This document shows positions 33,727-42,555 of a stretch of 64,000 bases of DNA, one piece after another. Positions within the stretch are counted from its first letter, which is position 1. Each line of letters opens with the position of its first letter. The translations under genes and the position numbers were made by a program. The stretch spans positions 124,001 through 188,000 of the forward strand of contig NZ_JHEP02000001.1 in NCBI RefSeq assembly GCF_000657795.2. Direction: 5' to 3'. Source of the DNA: Bordetella pseudohinzii (lineage in GTDB: Bacteria; Pseudomonadota; Gammaproteobacteria; Burkholderiales; Burkholderiaceae_B). A model generated the notes under the pieces. It did no database searches. It had not been told where the DNA came from and worked only from the letters and a program-made list of their open reading frames with translations.

Positions 33727-35774
33727 AGCTGCCCAGCCTCGAAGAGGTCATGTTTTCGCTCAAGTGCTATGCAGGCGCGATTTCGGCGCTGTACCTGTCG
33801 TACAGCATCGGCCTGCCGCGCCCCTTCTGGGCCATGACGACCGCCTATGTCGTCTCGCAGCCCTGGTCGGGCGCCGTGCGCTCCAAGGCGGTCTACCGCC
33901 TGGGCGGAACCTTCTTCGGCTCGGCCATGACGGTCTATACCGTGCCCCGCCTGGCGAACTACCCCGTGCTCATGACCCTGGCCATGGTGCTGTGGGTCGG
34001 CCTCTGCCTGTACATCGCCGTGCTGGACCGCACGCCGCGCTCGTATCTGTTCATGCTGGCCGGCTACACGGCGGCCATGATCGGCTTTCCCAGCGTGAGC
34101 GATCCGGCCACGGTGTTCGATACCGCGCTGGCCCGCGTGGAGGAAATCAGCCTGGGCATCATCTGCGCCACCCTGGCGCACAGCCTGGTCTTCCCGCGCG
34201 GCATCGGCCGGCCCCTGATGGGCCGGCTGGACGCCACGGTGCGCGATGCGCGCAGCTGGATCCAGGACGTCATCAAGCGCGCGCGCGAACGCGACGAGAA
34301 AAAAGGCGCCAAGGACCGCCGCACGCTGGCCAATGACATCACACAGCTGCGCCTGATGGCGACCCACGTGCCTTTCGACACCGGCAATATCCGCTGGACG
34401 GCCAATGCCCTGGCCGCCATGCAGGACCGCATCATCGCCCTGACGCCCGCCGTCTCGGCCGTCGAGGACCGCCTGCAGGCGCTGGAGGCCGCCGGCCGCG
34501 AGCTGCCGGCCCCCATGCGCGCGGTCATGGACGATATCTCCGCCTGGATGGACGACAGCGCCCAGGCCACGCGCGAACAGGCCGTGCGCCTGCGCGCCGT
34601 GCTCACGCGGCTGACGCCCGCCATCCAGGCCGAATCCGGCTGGGATGACGCCCTGCTCACCAGCCTGGTGGTGCGCCTGCGCGAACTGGTCGACACCTAC
34701 GACGCCTGCCTGGCGCTGCGGCTGGACATCCGCGCCGGCCTGCAAGGCAAGCCGCGGGCCTCGGCGCGCCGCCTCACCCGCGGCCCGGCCCTGCACCGCG
34801 ACCACGGCCTGGCCCTGCTGTCGGCGCTGGCCGCCGGCCTGGCGATCTCGGTGTGCTGCCTCTTCTGGATAGGCACGGCGTGGAGCAATGGGGCCACGGC
34901 GGCGCTGATGGCGGCCATCTTCAGCTGTTTTTTCGCCGCCCAGGACAACCCCGTGCCCGGCATCATGCAGTTCCTGACCTACACGATTTATTCCATCCCG
35001 CTGTCGGCGCTGTACCTGCTGGGCATCATGCCGGCCGTGCATTCATTCGAGATGTTGGCGCTGTCGCTGTTTCCGGTGGCTTTTGTGACCGGCATCTTTC
35101 TGGCGCGGCCCACGACGGCGTCCAAGGCCATGGCGGTTTTCTTCGGCCTGACGGGCACGCTGGCCCTGCACGACACCCACACCGCCGATCTGGTGTCCTT
35201 CCTGGACACCACGCTGGCCCAGTGCATCGGCGTGGCGATGGCGGCCATCATCGCCGCCATTTTCCGCACCGTCAGCGTGGAATGGAGCACGCGCCGCCTG
35301 CAAAGCGCCAACTGGAAGGAGCTGGCCGCGCTGGCCGGCGCGCACCGCGTGATCGGGCGCCAGGCCTTTGCCGCCCGGCTGCTGGACCGCATCGGCCTCT
35401 TGCAGCCGCGCCTGGCCATGGCCAAGCGCCGCGACGACCAGCTGGCCGATGACGCCTTGAAGGATTTGCGCGTGGGCAAGGACATCGCCGAATTGCAGCG
35501 CGCCCGGCGCCACCTGCCCGTGGCCGACGCGGCCATCCAGCCGGTGCTGCGCGGCCTGGCCGAGAGCTTCCGCCAGCGCTTGTCCGGCCGGCATGGCGAG
35601 CGCCCGGCCGCATTGCTGACTCATATCGACCGCGCGCTGCAAAGCGTGTGCGCCACGCCCGACTCGGGCCAGGCCGCGCGCGAACGCGCCGTGGTGGCGC
35701 TGGTGGGCATCCGGCGCGCGTTTTTTCCCGATGCCCAGGCTTACCGCCCTCTGATGGCTGTCCAGGAGGGCTGA
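33723..35774 (+). CDS. FUSC-family inner-membrane efflux protein (AaeB / fusaric acid resistance-like)
   Basis: 683 residues. Two membrane bundles of about five or six helices (residues 15-165 and 360-500), each followed by a cytosolic helical region: the FUSC/AaeB layout. LPRPFWAMTTAYVVSQPWSG near the N-terminus is the FUSC motif. With the following DUF1656, HlyD and outer-membrane genes it forms a tripartite pump for aromatic carboxylic acids or fusaric-acid-like compounds. Substrate inferred from family only. Confidence 0.92.
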   Translation: MKLPSLEEVMFSLKCYAGAISALYLSYSIGLPRPFWAMTTAYVVSQPWSGAVRSKAVYRLGGTFFGSAMTVYTVPRLANYPVLMTLAMVLWVGLCLYIAVLDRTPRSYLFMLAGYTAAMIGFPSVSDPATVFDTALARVEEISLGIICATLAHSLVFPRGIGRPLMGRLDATVRDARSWIQDVIKRARERDEKKGAKDRRTLANDITQLRLMATHVPFDTGNIRWTANALAAMQDRIIALTPAVSAVEDRLQALEAAGRELPAPMRAVMDDISAWMDDSAQATREQAVRLRAVLTRLTPAIQAESGWDDALLTSLVVRLRELVDTYDACLALRLDIRAGLQGKPRASARRLTRGPALHRDHGLALLSALAAGLAISVCCLFWIGTAWSNGATAALMAAIFSCFFAAQDNPVPGIMQFLTYTIYSIPLSALYLLGIMPAVHSFEMLALSLFPVAFVTGIFLARPTTASKAMAVFFGLTGTLALHDTHTADLVSFLDTTLAQCIGVAMAAIIAAIFRTVSVEWSTRRLQSANWKELAALAGAHRVIGRQAFAARLLDRIGLLQPRLAMAKRRDDQLADDALKDLRVGKDIAELQRARRHLPVADAAIQPVLRGLAESFRQRLSGRHGERPAALLTHIDRALQSVCATPDSGQAARERAVVALVGIRRAFFPDAQAYRPLMAVQEG

Positions 35775-35779
35775 AAAAA

Positions 35780-35992
35780 ATGATAGGCGAATTCAATTTC
35801 TACGGCATTTATTTCCCCTGGCTGCTGGTGCTGGCGCTGCCGGCGCTGCTCCTGAGCTGGGTCTTGCGGCGCGTGCTCGCCCGCGCGGGTTTCTATCGCC
35901 TCGTCTGGCATCCGGCCTTGTTCGACCTCGCGCTGGCCGTGGTGCTGCTGTATGGCGTCTACCTGATTTCCCCTTATTTCCTCCAGAGATAG
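35780..35992 (+). CDS. DUF1656 small membrane protein (AaeX-like)
   Basis: 70 residues with two membrane helices. It starts MIGEFNFYGIYFPWLLVLAL, typical of DUF1656/AaeX proteins found between FUSC and HlyD genes. Its role in the pump is unknown. The ribosome site AGGAGG lies about 10 bases before the ATG, within the end of the FUSC gene. Confidence 0.9.
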   Translation: MIGEFNFYGIYFPWLLVLALPALLLSWVLRRVLARAGFYRLVWHPALFDLALAVVLLYGVYLISPYFLQR

Positions 35993-35996
35993 CAGT

Positions 35997-36893
35997 ATGA
36001 AACTCCCCAACTCGCTCCGTCCGGCCGCGCTTGGCAGATATGCCGTCACCGCGCTTGCCGTGCTCGCCGCGGTCTATGCCGGGTGGCAACTCTGGGTTCA
36101 CTACGAAGTCGAACCCTGGACCCGCGATGGCCGCGTCAAGGCCTATGTCGTGCAGGTCGCCCCCGATGTGTCCGGCCTGGTGACGGCCGTGCCTGTCCAG
36201 GATAACCAGGACGTCAAGGCCGGCGACATCTTGTTCGAAATCGACCGCGCCCGTTTCCAGCTGGCCTTCGACCAGGCCGATGCCGCGGTGCGCGCCGAGC
36301 AGGTGGCCCGCGAACAGGCCACGCGCGACGTCAAGCGCAACCGCTCCCTGGGCCAGCTGGTCTCGGCCGAGACGCTGGAACAGAGCCAGACGCGCCTGCA
36401 GCAAACCGAGGCCGCGCTGGCCCAGGCCGAGGTGCAGCTGAACGTCGCCCGCCTGAATCTGCAGCGCAGCCGTGTGCTGGCCGCCGTCGACGGCCGGGTC
36501 ACCAACCTGGACCTGCGCGTGGGCTCGTATGCCAGCGCCGGACGGGCCGTGATGGCCCTGGTCGATGCGGGCTCTTTCTACGTCGAAGGGTATTTCGAAG
36601 AGACCAAGCTGCCCAACATCCACGAAGGCGATCCGGTGCTGGTCACGCTGATGGGCGAATCGCGGCAGATCCGCGGCCATGTGGAAAGCGTGGCCATGGG
36701 CATCGCCGACCGCGACCGCAGCACCAGCGCCAACCTGCTGCCCAATGTGAACCCGACCTTCAACTGGGTGCGGCTGGCCCAGCGCATCCCGGTGCGCGTG
36801 CGCATCGACGAAGTGCCCGAAGGCGTGCGCCTGGTCGCCGGCCAGACGGCCACCGTGGCCATCGATACCGCGGCCCTGGCCGCCAAACACTGA
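35997..36893 (+). CDS. HlyD-family periplasmic adaptor (AaeA-like)
   Basis: 298 residues. One N-terminal membrane anchor (about residues 15-32), lipoyl halves at VQVAPDVSGLVTAVPVQDNQ and RVLAAVDGRVTNLDLRVGSY, a short coiled-coil between, and a beta-barrel ending RLVAGQTATVAIDT. TRDGRVKA after the anchor is typical of AaeA/EmrA-type adaptors. It begins 4 bp after the DUF1656 stop. Confidence 0.93.
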   Translation: MKLPNSLRPAALGRYAVTALAVLAAVYAGWQLWVHYEVEPWTRDGRVKAYVVQVAPDVSGLVTAVPVQDNQDVKAGDILFEIDRARFQLAFDQADAAVRAEQVAREQATRDVKRNRSLGQLVSAETLEQSQTRLQQTEAALAQAEVQLNVARLNLQRSRVLAAVDGRVTNLDLRVGSYASAGRAVMALVDAGSFYVEGYFEETKLPNIHEGDPVLVTLMGESRQIRGHVESVAMGIADRDRSTSANLLPNVNPTFNWVRLAQRIPVRVRIDEVPEGVRLVAGQTATVAIDTAALAAKH

Positions 36894-36933
36894 GCTGTTT
36901 TATCCGACTGATTTTTGCATCCGAAGTCCCGCC

Positions 36934-38367
36934 ATGAATATCCGAACCCTGATCCCGCTGACATTGGCGCTCGCGCTGGCGGGTTGCGGCGCCGTCGGCC
37001 CCGACTACCGCGTGCCCGATGACGCGGCGGCCCTGCGGCCCGCGGCGCAAGCGCCCTTCGCCGAAGCCGCGGCCCATCCGCAGCAGGCGCTGCCGCCGAA
37101 CTGGTGGCGCCTGTACCAAGACCCCGTGCTCGACCAGCTGGTCGAATCGGCGCTGGCGGCCAACACCGACCTGCGCGTGGCCGCCGCCAACCTGGAACGC
37201 TCCCAGGCCATGACGCGCGAAGCCCAGGCGCAGCAATCGCCCACGCTGGGCGTGAACGCCTCGCCGACGTTCGGCCATGTCTCGGGCGTCCAGGAATTGC
37301 AGCCCGATGTCCGCCCGCAGGACCGCTGGTCATATTCCAGCGGCGCCAGCATCTCCTATCAGGTCGACCTGTTCGGCCAGATCCGCCGCGCCATCGAGGC
37401 GGCGCGGGGCGATGAACAGGCCGCCCAGGCCGCCTATGACGCGGCCCGCGTGACCGTGGTCGCCGAGACCGCGCGCGCCTATGCCGATCTGTGCTCGGCC
37501 GGCATGCAGCTGGCCTCGGCGCGGCACTCGGTGGACGTGCAGCGCGAATCGGTCGACGCCGTGCAGCGCCTGCAGCAGGCCGGGCGCGGCACCTCGCTGG
37601 ACCTGTCGCGCGCGCGCAGCCAGCTGGAGCAATTGCAGGCCAATCTGCCGCCCTTCGAGGCCCAGCAGCGCACGGCCTTCTATCGCCTGGCCGCCCTCAC
37701 CGGCCGCGCCCCGGCCGAACTGCCGCAGACCCTGCTGCAATGCGCCCAGGCGCCGCGCCTGGCGCAGACCATCCCGGTGGGCGACGGCGCCGCGCTGCTG
37801 CGCCGCCGTCCCGACATCCGCCAGGCCGAACGCAGCCTGGCCGCCGCCACCGCGCGCATCGGCGTGGCCACGGCCGATCTCTATCCCAAGATCTCGCTGG
37901 GCCTGTCCGGCGCCTCGGGCGGCCCGGCCACGATGTTCGGCGACCGCGGCACCTTCAGCTGGAGCGTGGGTCCGCTCATCACCTGGACCCTGCCCAATAC
38001 GGGCGCGGTCCAGGCCCGCATCGCCGAGGCGCAAGCCTCGACCAAGGCGGCGCTGGCCCGTTTCGACGGCGCCGTGCTCAACGCCTTGCGCGAAACCGAG
38101 AGCGCGCTGGTCACCTATGCGCGCCAGCTGGACCGCGATGCCGCGCTGCGCGCCGCGCGCGACCAGAGCGCCCTGGCCGCGAACCAGGCGCGGCAGTTGT
38201 TCCAGCTCGGCAAGACCGATTATCTGACCGTGCTCGACGCCGAACGCACGCTGGCCAGCAATGAAAGCGCGCTGGCCGCCTCGCAGGCCAGCTTGTCCAC
38301 CGACCAGATCGCGCTCTTCCTGGCCCTGGGCGGCGGCTGGGAAACGGAGACGCCGGCGCCGCAATAA
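36934..38367 (+). CDS. Outer-membrane efflux lipoprotein, NodT family
   Basis: 477 residues. Lipobox LALAGC (Cys near 18) followed by GPDYRVP; two TolC-type repeats with LLRRRPDIRQAERSLAAATA as the conserved helix motif near residue 290. It is the outer-membrane channel of the MarR-controlled FUSC operon, the second complete tripartite pump in the window. It is not closely similar to the first channel beyond family motifs. Confidence 0.93.
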   Translation: MNIRTLIPLTLALALAGCGAVGPDYRVPDDAAALRPAAQAPFAEAAAHPQQALPPNWWRLYQDPVLDQLVESALAANTDLRVAAANLERSQAMTREAQAQQSPTLGVNASPTFGHVSGVQELQPDVRPQDRWSYSSGASISYQVDLFGQIRRAIEAARGDEQAAQAAYDAARVTVVAETARAYADLCSAGMQLASARHSVDVQRESVDAVQRLQQAGRGTSLDLSRARSQLEQLQANLPPFEAQQRTAFYRLAALTGRAPAELPQTLLQCAQAPRLAQTIPVGDGAALLRRRPDIRQAERSLAAATARIGVATADLYPKISLGLSGASGGPATMFGDRGTFSWSVGPLITWTLPNTGAVQARIAEAQASTKAALARFDGAVLNALRETESALVTYARQLDRDAALRAARDQSALAANQARQLFQLGKTDYLTVLDAERTLASNESALAASQASLSTDQIALFLALGGGWETETPAPQ

Positions 38368-38401
38368 GGCGGCGGCGCCGCGGGTGTCGGTCAGCGCGGC
38401 T

Positions 38402-39112
38402 TCAATGCACGGTGCTGCCGTCGGGCGGGGCCTGGTTCAGGCCCAGCGCGGCTTCCCAGCTGCGCAGGGGCACGCAGGTCTGCAAGCGCACGATGCCCCG
38501 CTGCACCAGGGCCGGATGCAGTTCATGGCCGACGGAGCTGGCGATGTCGATGGTGGCGTCGCCATGCAGTTCATCGAGCCGCGCGTGGGCGGCCTGGGCA
38601 AGGGCCACCGGCATGACCGGATCGGCCGCGCCGTGCAGGATATGGATGGTGGTGTATTGGGGCGGCGCCTTGGGCAGCTGGGCATAGCGGCCCGAAAAGG
38701 CCAGCACCCGCCCGGCCAGGCCTTCGTGAGCCTGCACGGCCTCCAGCGCCATGATGGCCCCCTGCGAGAAGCCCGCCAGGGCGGTATCCGATTGCAGCAG
38801 GCCCAGGCGCTGCTGCTGCGCCTGGATATAGGCCACCAGCGGCGGCAGGGCCGCCGCCACGCGCGCCGCGCGGTTTTCTTCGGTGACGCCGCGCACGGAA
38901 AACCACTGGCGGCCGGCGCCGCCGCCGTCAAAGGGCTCGGTGCCGGCCGGGATCAGCACGGCCGAGGCCGGAAAAGCCTGGCGGATGGCCAGGGCCATGC
39001 TTTCCAGGCCGTCCGGCGTGCCGCCCACGCCATGCAGAAGAATGAAGAGCTGTTTGACGTCGATGTGCGGCTCGGGCAGGAATTCGATGGCGGTGCCGAC
39101 GGGTGTGTTCAT
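38402..39112 (-). CDS. Alpha/beta-hydrolase, YpfH-like carboxylesterase
   Basis: 236 residues. Nucleophile elbow GFSQGA, oxyanion segment LFILLHGVGGTPDGLE, Asp in HGAADPVMPV and His in SSVGHELHP give a complete Ser-Asp-His triad of the phospholipase/carboxylesterase (YpfH) family. Substrates are probably short-chain esters. No signal peptide. ATG at 39112 is chosen over an upstream in-frame ATG that adds a non-conserved basic leader. It stands alone between the pump operon and the chemoreceptor-like gene. Confidence 0.88.
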   Translation of the reverse strand: MNTPVGTAIEFLPEPHIDVKQLFILLHGVGGTPDGLESMALAIRQAFPASAVLIPAGTEPFDGGGAGRQWFSVRGVTEENRAARVAAALPPLVAYIQAQQQRLGLLQSDTALAGFSQGAIMALEAVQAHEGLAGRVLAFSGRYAQLPKAPPQYTTIHILHGAADPVMPVALAQAAHARLDELHGDATIDIASSVGHELHPALVQRGIVRLQTCVPLRSWEAALGLNQAPPDGSTVH

Positions 39113-39169
39113 GATGCGGATCCGGTGTCGCTCGGGGCCAGGCCCCATGAACTCCCATTCTATCCCTGC

Positions 39170-40216
39170 TCATTCGAACTCGCGGCGCGGGTGCTGGATG
39201 ATGACGCCGTACCAGCCCAGGCCGGGATAGGTTTCATAACCCGGCGTGAGCGCATAGCCCACCATGCTGCGATCGGCGTTCTGGTAATAGCCGCGAGGCT
39301 GCCCTTCATTGCGCAGCAGGCAGCGTTCCTTGAGCAGGCCCTGGCCGTCCGAGGCGGCAATGACGCGATCCTTGCTGTCGATCAGCATGCAGCGCGTGCG
39401 GCGCCACTCTTCCTCGCTCAGGCCCACCGAGCGCACGATGGTGTCGGCCTGCTGCGCCCAGTCGAAGAAAATGCCCAGCACGCCCAGCGGCTCGCCGTCG
39501 CGCTCGGCCCCGGCGCGCACGGCCGTGGCATAGGTGGCGACCTGGGCATTGTCCAGGAGCGGTTCGCAATGGATGTCGAGCGCGGCGTAATCGCCGCCGC
39601 TGGCCGTGGCCATGCCGCGTCGGAACCACTCGGCCTGCGACACATCGGCGCCCGTGACGCGCGGATAGCGCCCGGGCCGGCCGCTGGCCACCACCCGCCC
39701 CCGGGCATCGGCCACCCAGAGATCGAGATAGACGGTGTAGCTGTCCAGGATGACGCCCAGCCGCTCGCTGGCATGGCTGGCGCCCTGGCCGGACACAAGC
39801 AGATCGACCAGCGAGGAATCGGTGGCCCACCAGCGCACGTCGCAGGACCGCTCGTAGAGATTGCGGTCCATGGTCTCTATCATGTTCAGGGCCAGGTCGC
39901 CCAGGCGCCGGCCTTCATGGCCGCGGATTTCCTGCAAGGTGTGCTCGCCGATGCGGATCAGGTCGGCGATCGAACCCGCCAGTTCCTGTTTCAGGGCATC
40001 GGCGATGCTGGTGATCTGCTCGGAGACGAATTGCACCTGGTTGGCCACGACCGCGAAGCCGCGTCCCGCCTCGCCGGAACGCGCGGCCTCGATGCGGGCG
40101 TTCAGGGAGAGGTATTTGGCTTGCTGATTGATGTCGACGATGCTGGAGATCTTGTCGTTGGAGATTTTTTCCACGCGGCGCGAAAGCTCGACGATCTTCT
40201 CGGGAAGGTGGGCCAT
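39170..40216 (-). CDS. Soluble chemoreceptor-like protein: N-terminal MCP tip plus C-terminal Cache-like domain
   Basis: 348 residues with no membrane helix. Residues about 25-90 contain the MCP hairpin tip (LSLNARIEAARSGEAGRGFA), including the region that contacts CheA/CheW. Then comes a PDC/Cache-like sensor domain (residues 110-348) with YTVYLDLWVADARGRVVA, GIFFDWAQQADTIV and MLIDSKDRVIAASDGQG. Classical receptors place an extracytoplasmic sensor before the signalling hairpin; here the order is reversed, the hairpin is short and the sensor would be cytosolic. ATG 40216 with AGAGGAG upstream. No che genes are nearby. Confidence 0.75.
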   Translation of the reverse strand: MAHLPEKIVELSRRVEKISNDKISSIVDINQQAKYLSLNARIEAARSGEAGRGFAVVANQVQFVSEQITSIADALKQELAGSIADLIRIGEHTLQEIRGHEGRRLGDLALNMIETMDRNLYERSCDVRWWATDSSLVDLLVSGQGASHASERLGVILDSYTVYLDLWVADARGRVVASGRPGRYPRVTGADVSQAEWFRRGMATASGGDYAALDIHCEPLLDNAQVATYATAVRAGAERDGEPLGVLGIFFDWAQQADTIVRSVGLSEEEWRRTRCMLIDSKDRVIAASDGQGLLKERCLLRNEGQPRGYYQNADRSMVGYALTPGYETYPGLGWYGVIIQHPRREFE

Positions 40217-40418
40217 GATGACTGCTCCTCTTGCAGGGTGGTGGAAACAGATAAGCCTTCCCAAGCAGGAAACATGCCAAGCCCGGCCCGGCGCTGTTTC
40301 TCCCTCTTGCGGTCGGTTTCCGCCCCGCTTTGGGCCACGGCACGGGGCCTCCCGCCTCGGGCGCGGCCATTTGGCACCATTTTGGTGCCTATCCGGCCGC
40401 CGGCTTTCCGGTATGATT

Positions 40419-40438
40419 TACTGTATATTCATACAGTA
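40419..40438. promoter_or_regulatory. LexA (SOS) box of the imuA operon
   Basis: TACTGTATATTCATACAGTA: a near-perfect match to the proteobacterial CTGT-N8-ACAG LexA site, with 7-bp perfect flanking symmetry. It ends 17 bp before the imuA start, overlapping the probable promoter, so the mutasome should be repressed by LexA and induced by DNA damage. Confidence 0.93.
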
Positions 40439-40455
40439 ATACAGGAACACCGGCC

Positions 40456-41163
40456 ATGCCGTCGCCCGAACATATCCATCCCGCGCTCTGGCGGGCCACG
40501 CAGTTGGCCCGGGCCAGCGCGCGCGTGGTGCCCACGGGCCACGCCGAGCTGTCCGCGCAACTGCCCGAAGGCGGCTGGCCCCTGGGCTGCCTGACCGAAT
40601 TGCTCCTGCCCCACCCGGGCAGCGGCGAACTGCGCCTCCTGTCCACGGCCATCGCCGGGCGCGGCGATGGCCGGCCGGTCGCCCTGGTGCAGCCGCCCTT
40701 CACGCCGCATATCGCCGCCTGGCGGCAATGGCGGCTCGCGCCCGAGCGCCTGTTGTGGGTGGCGCCGGCCAAGGCGGGCGACGCCTTGTGGGCCGCCGAG
40801 CAGATCCTCAAGCACGCCAGCTGCGCGGCCCTGCTGTGCTGGCTGCCCCAGGCCCGCCCCGAATCCCTGCGCCGGCTGCATCTGGCCGCCCAGGCCAGCG
40901 ACACGCTGTTCTTCGCGCTGCGCCCGGCGCAGGCCGCGCACAGCGCCTCGCCCGCGCCGCTGCGGCTGGCGCTGGCGCCGGCGCCCGGCGGCCTGTCCAT
41001 CCATATTCTCAAGCGCCGCGGCCCGGTGTGCGAGACCCCGATTTTCCTGCCGCTGGACGGATCCCTCGCCCGCGCGGCCCAAGCCCTGCCTTCTCATGCG
41101 ACTCTGGATCGCCATCCATCTTCATCATCTGTCTCTGGACAGCGTGCAAGCCCGGCGGCCTGA
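40456..41163 (+). CDS. imuA: Translesion mutagenesis protein ImuA (RecA-like)
   Basis: 235 residues. LPEGGWPLGCLTELLLPHPG and RPVALVQPPFTPHIAAWRQW are conserved in ImuA (SulA/RecA-related) proteins. ImuA works with ImuB and DnaE2 in SOS-induced error-prone synthesis across lesions. First gene of the imuA-imuB-dnaE2 cassette behind the LexA box. Its last 23 codons overlap imuB by 68 bp in another frame, an unusually long overlap. Confidence 0.92.
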   Translation: MPSPEHIHPALWRATQLARASARVVPTGHAELSAQLPEGGWPLGCLTELLLPHPGSGELRLLSTAIAGRGDGRPVALVQPPFTPHIAAWRQWRLAPERLLWVAPAKAGDALWAAEQILKHASCAALLCWLPQARPESLRRLHLAAQASDTLFFALRPAQAAHSASPAPLRLALAPAPGGLSIHILKRRGPVCETPIFLPLDGSLARAAQALPSHATLDRHPSSSSVSGQRASPAA

Positions 41164-42547
41164 ACCCGGCCATTGCTGCGCCGTCCTGGAGCAGGAGCGC
41201 ATCGTCGCGCTCTCGCCGGCGGCCTGCCAGGCGGGCCTGGAGATCGGCATGCGGCGCGCCAGCGCCCTGGTCCTGGCGCCCGGGGCCGAGCTGCTGGCGC
41301 GCGATGCGCAGGCCGAGACGCGCCGCCTGCACGAGGCCGCGCTGGCCCTGCTGCAATACACGCCGCAACTGGCGCTGCGCGAGCCCGACGCCCTGCTGCT
41401 GGATGTCGGCGCCAGCCTGCGGCTGTTTCGCGGCCCCCGGGCCCTGGCCCGGCGCGTGCGGGCCAGCCTGGCCGCGCTCGGCCTGCATGGCCGGCTGGGC
41501 ATGGGGCCCACGGCCCAGGGCGCCTGGCTGCTGGCCCGGGGCGCGGCGGCCGGCGCCTTGCGCCTGGACAGCCTGGCGCGCCGCCTGGACACCCTGCCCC
41601 TGGACCTGCTGCCCGAAACCCAGCCCCAGGCCGCCTGGCTGCAAGGCCTGGGCTGCAGCCGCCTGGCCGAGCTGCGCGCCCTGCCGCGGGGCGGCCTGCA
41701 ACGCCGCGCCGGCCCGGCCTTGCTGCTGGCGCTGGACCGCGCCTACGGGCAGGCCAGCGAGGCCCATCGCTGGTTCGCGCCGCCGCCGCGCTTTGCCGCC
41801 CGCCTCGAACTCATGGACTACGTCGAGCATACCCATGCCCTGATGGACGCGGCCGGGCGGCTGACCGAACAGCTCAGCGGCTGGCTGCATGGCTGCCGGC
41901 GCGCCGTGCGCGCCATCACGCTCACGCTCGAACACGAGCGCGGCCGCCGCGCCCGTCCGCCTTCGCTGCTTACCCTGGCCATGGCCGAGCCGGTCTGGCA
42001 CAGCCGCCATCTGCTGGGCCTGCTGCGCGAACGCCTGGACCGCCTCGAACTGGCCGCGCCCGTCATCGCCGTGGCCCTGTCCGCGCATGAAACCGTCGAG
42101 CCCGAGGCCGCCAGCGACACGCTTTTCCCCGAGCCCGGCGGCAATGCCGCCGACCATGCCCGCCTGCTGGATCTGCTGGCCGCGCGCCTGGGGCCCGAGG
42201 CCGTGCGCCAGGCCGCGCCCCAGGCCGACCACCGCCCCGAGGTCGCCAATCACTGGCAGCCCGCCCATCACCGCGCCCGTGCGCGCGACAGCCAGCCCGC
42301 CGGCCCCCTGGACCGGCCCTTCTGGCTGGTCGAGCCCGCCCGCGCCCTGAGCGAGCGCGGCCACCGCCCGGTCTATCAGGGCCAGCCCCTGCGCCTGGTA
42401 CGCGGCCCCGAACGCATCGAAAGCGGCTGGTGGGATGCCGCGCAGACCCAGCGCGATTACTTCGTGGCCGAAGACGAGGCCGGCGCCCGCTACTGGCTGT
42501 ACCGCGAGCATGGCCAACGCTGGTTCCTGCACGGGCTGTACGCCTAG
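41096..42547 (+). CDS. imuB: Y-family polymerase-like protein ImuB
   Basis: 483 residues. Begins MRLWIAIHLHHLSLDSV; the Y-family fold is visible, but the acidic catalytic residues of active DinB polymerases are not (DVGASLRLF replaces the usual SIDE-type motif). ImuB instead serves as a scaffold that binds the beta clamp, ImuA and DnaE2. The C-terminus DYFVAEDEAGARYWLYREHG is typical. ATG at 41096 lies inside imuA. Confidence 0.92.
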   Translation: MRLWIAIHLHHLSLDSVQARRPEPGHCCAVLEQERIVALSPAACQAGLEIGMRRASALVLAPGAELLARDAQAETRRLHEAALALLQYTPQLALREPDALLLDVGASLRLFRGPRALARRVRASLAALGLHGRLGMGPTAQGAWLLARGAAAGALRLDSLARRLDTLPLDLLPETQPQAAWLQGLGCSRLAELRALPRGGLQRRAGPALLLALDRAYGQASEAHRWFAPPPRFAARLELMDYVEHTHALMDAAGRLTEQLSGWLHGCRRAVRAITLTLEHERGRRARPPSLLTLAMAEPVWHSRHLLGLLRERLDRLELAAPVIAVALSAHETVEPEAASDTLFPEPGGNAADHARLLDLLAARLGPEAVRQAAPQADHRPEVANHWQPAHHRARARDSQPAGPLDRPFWLVEPARALSERGHRPVYQGQPLRLVRGPERIESGWWDAAQTQRDYFVAEDEAGARYWLYREHGQRWFLHGLYA

Positions 42548-42555
42548 GCGAGACC

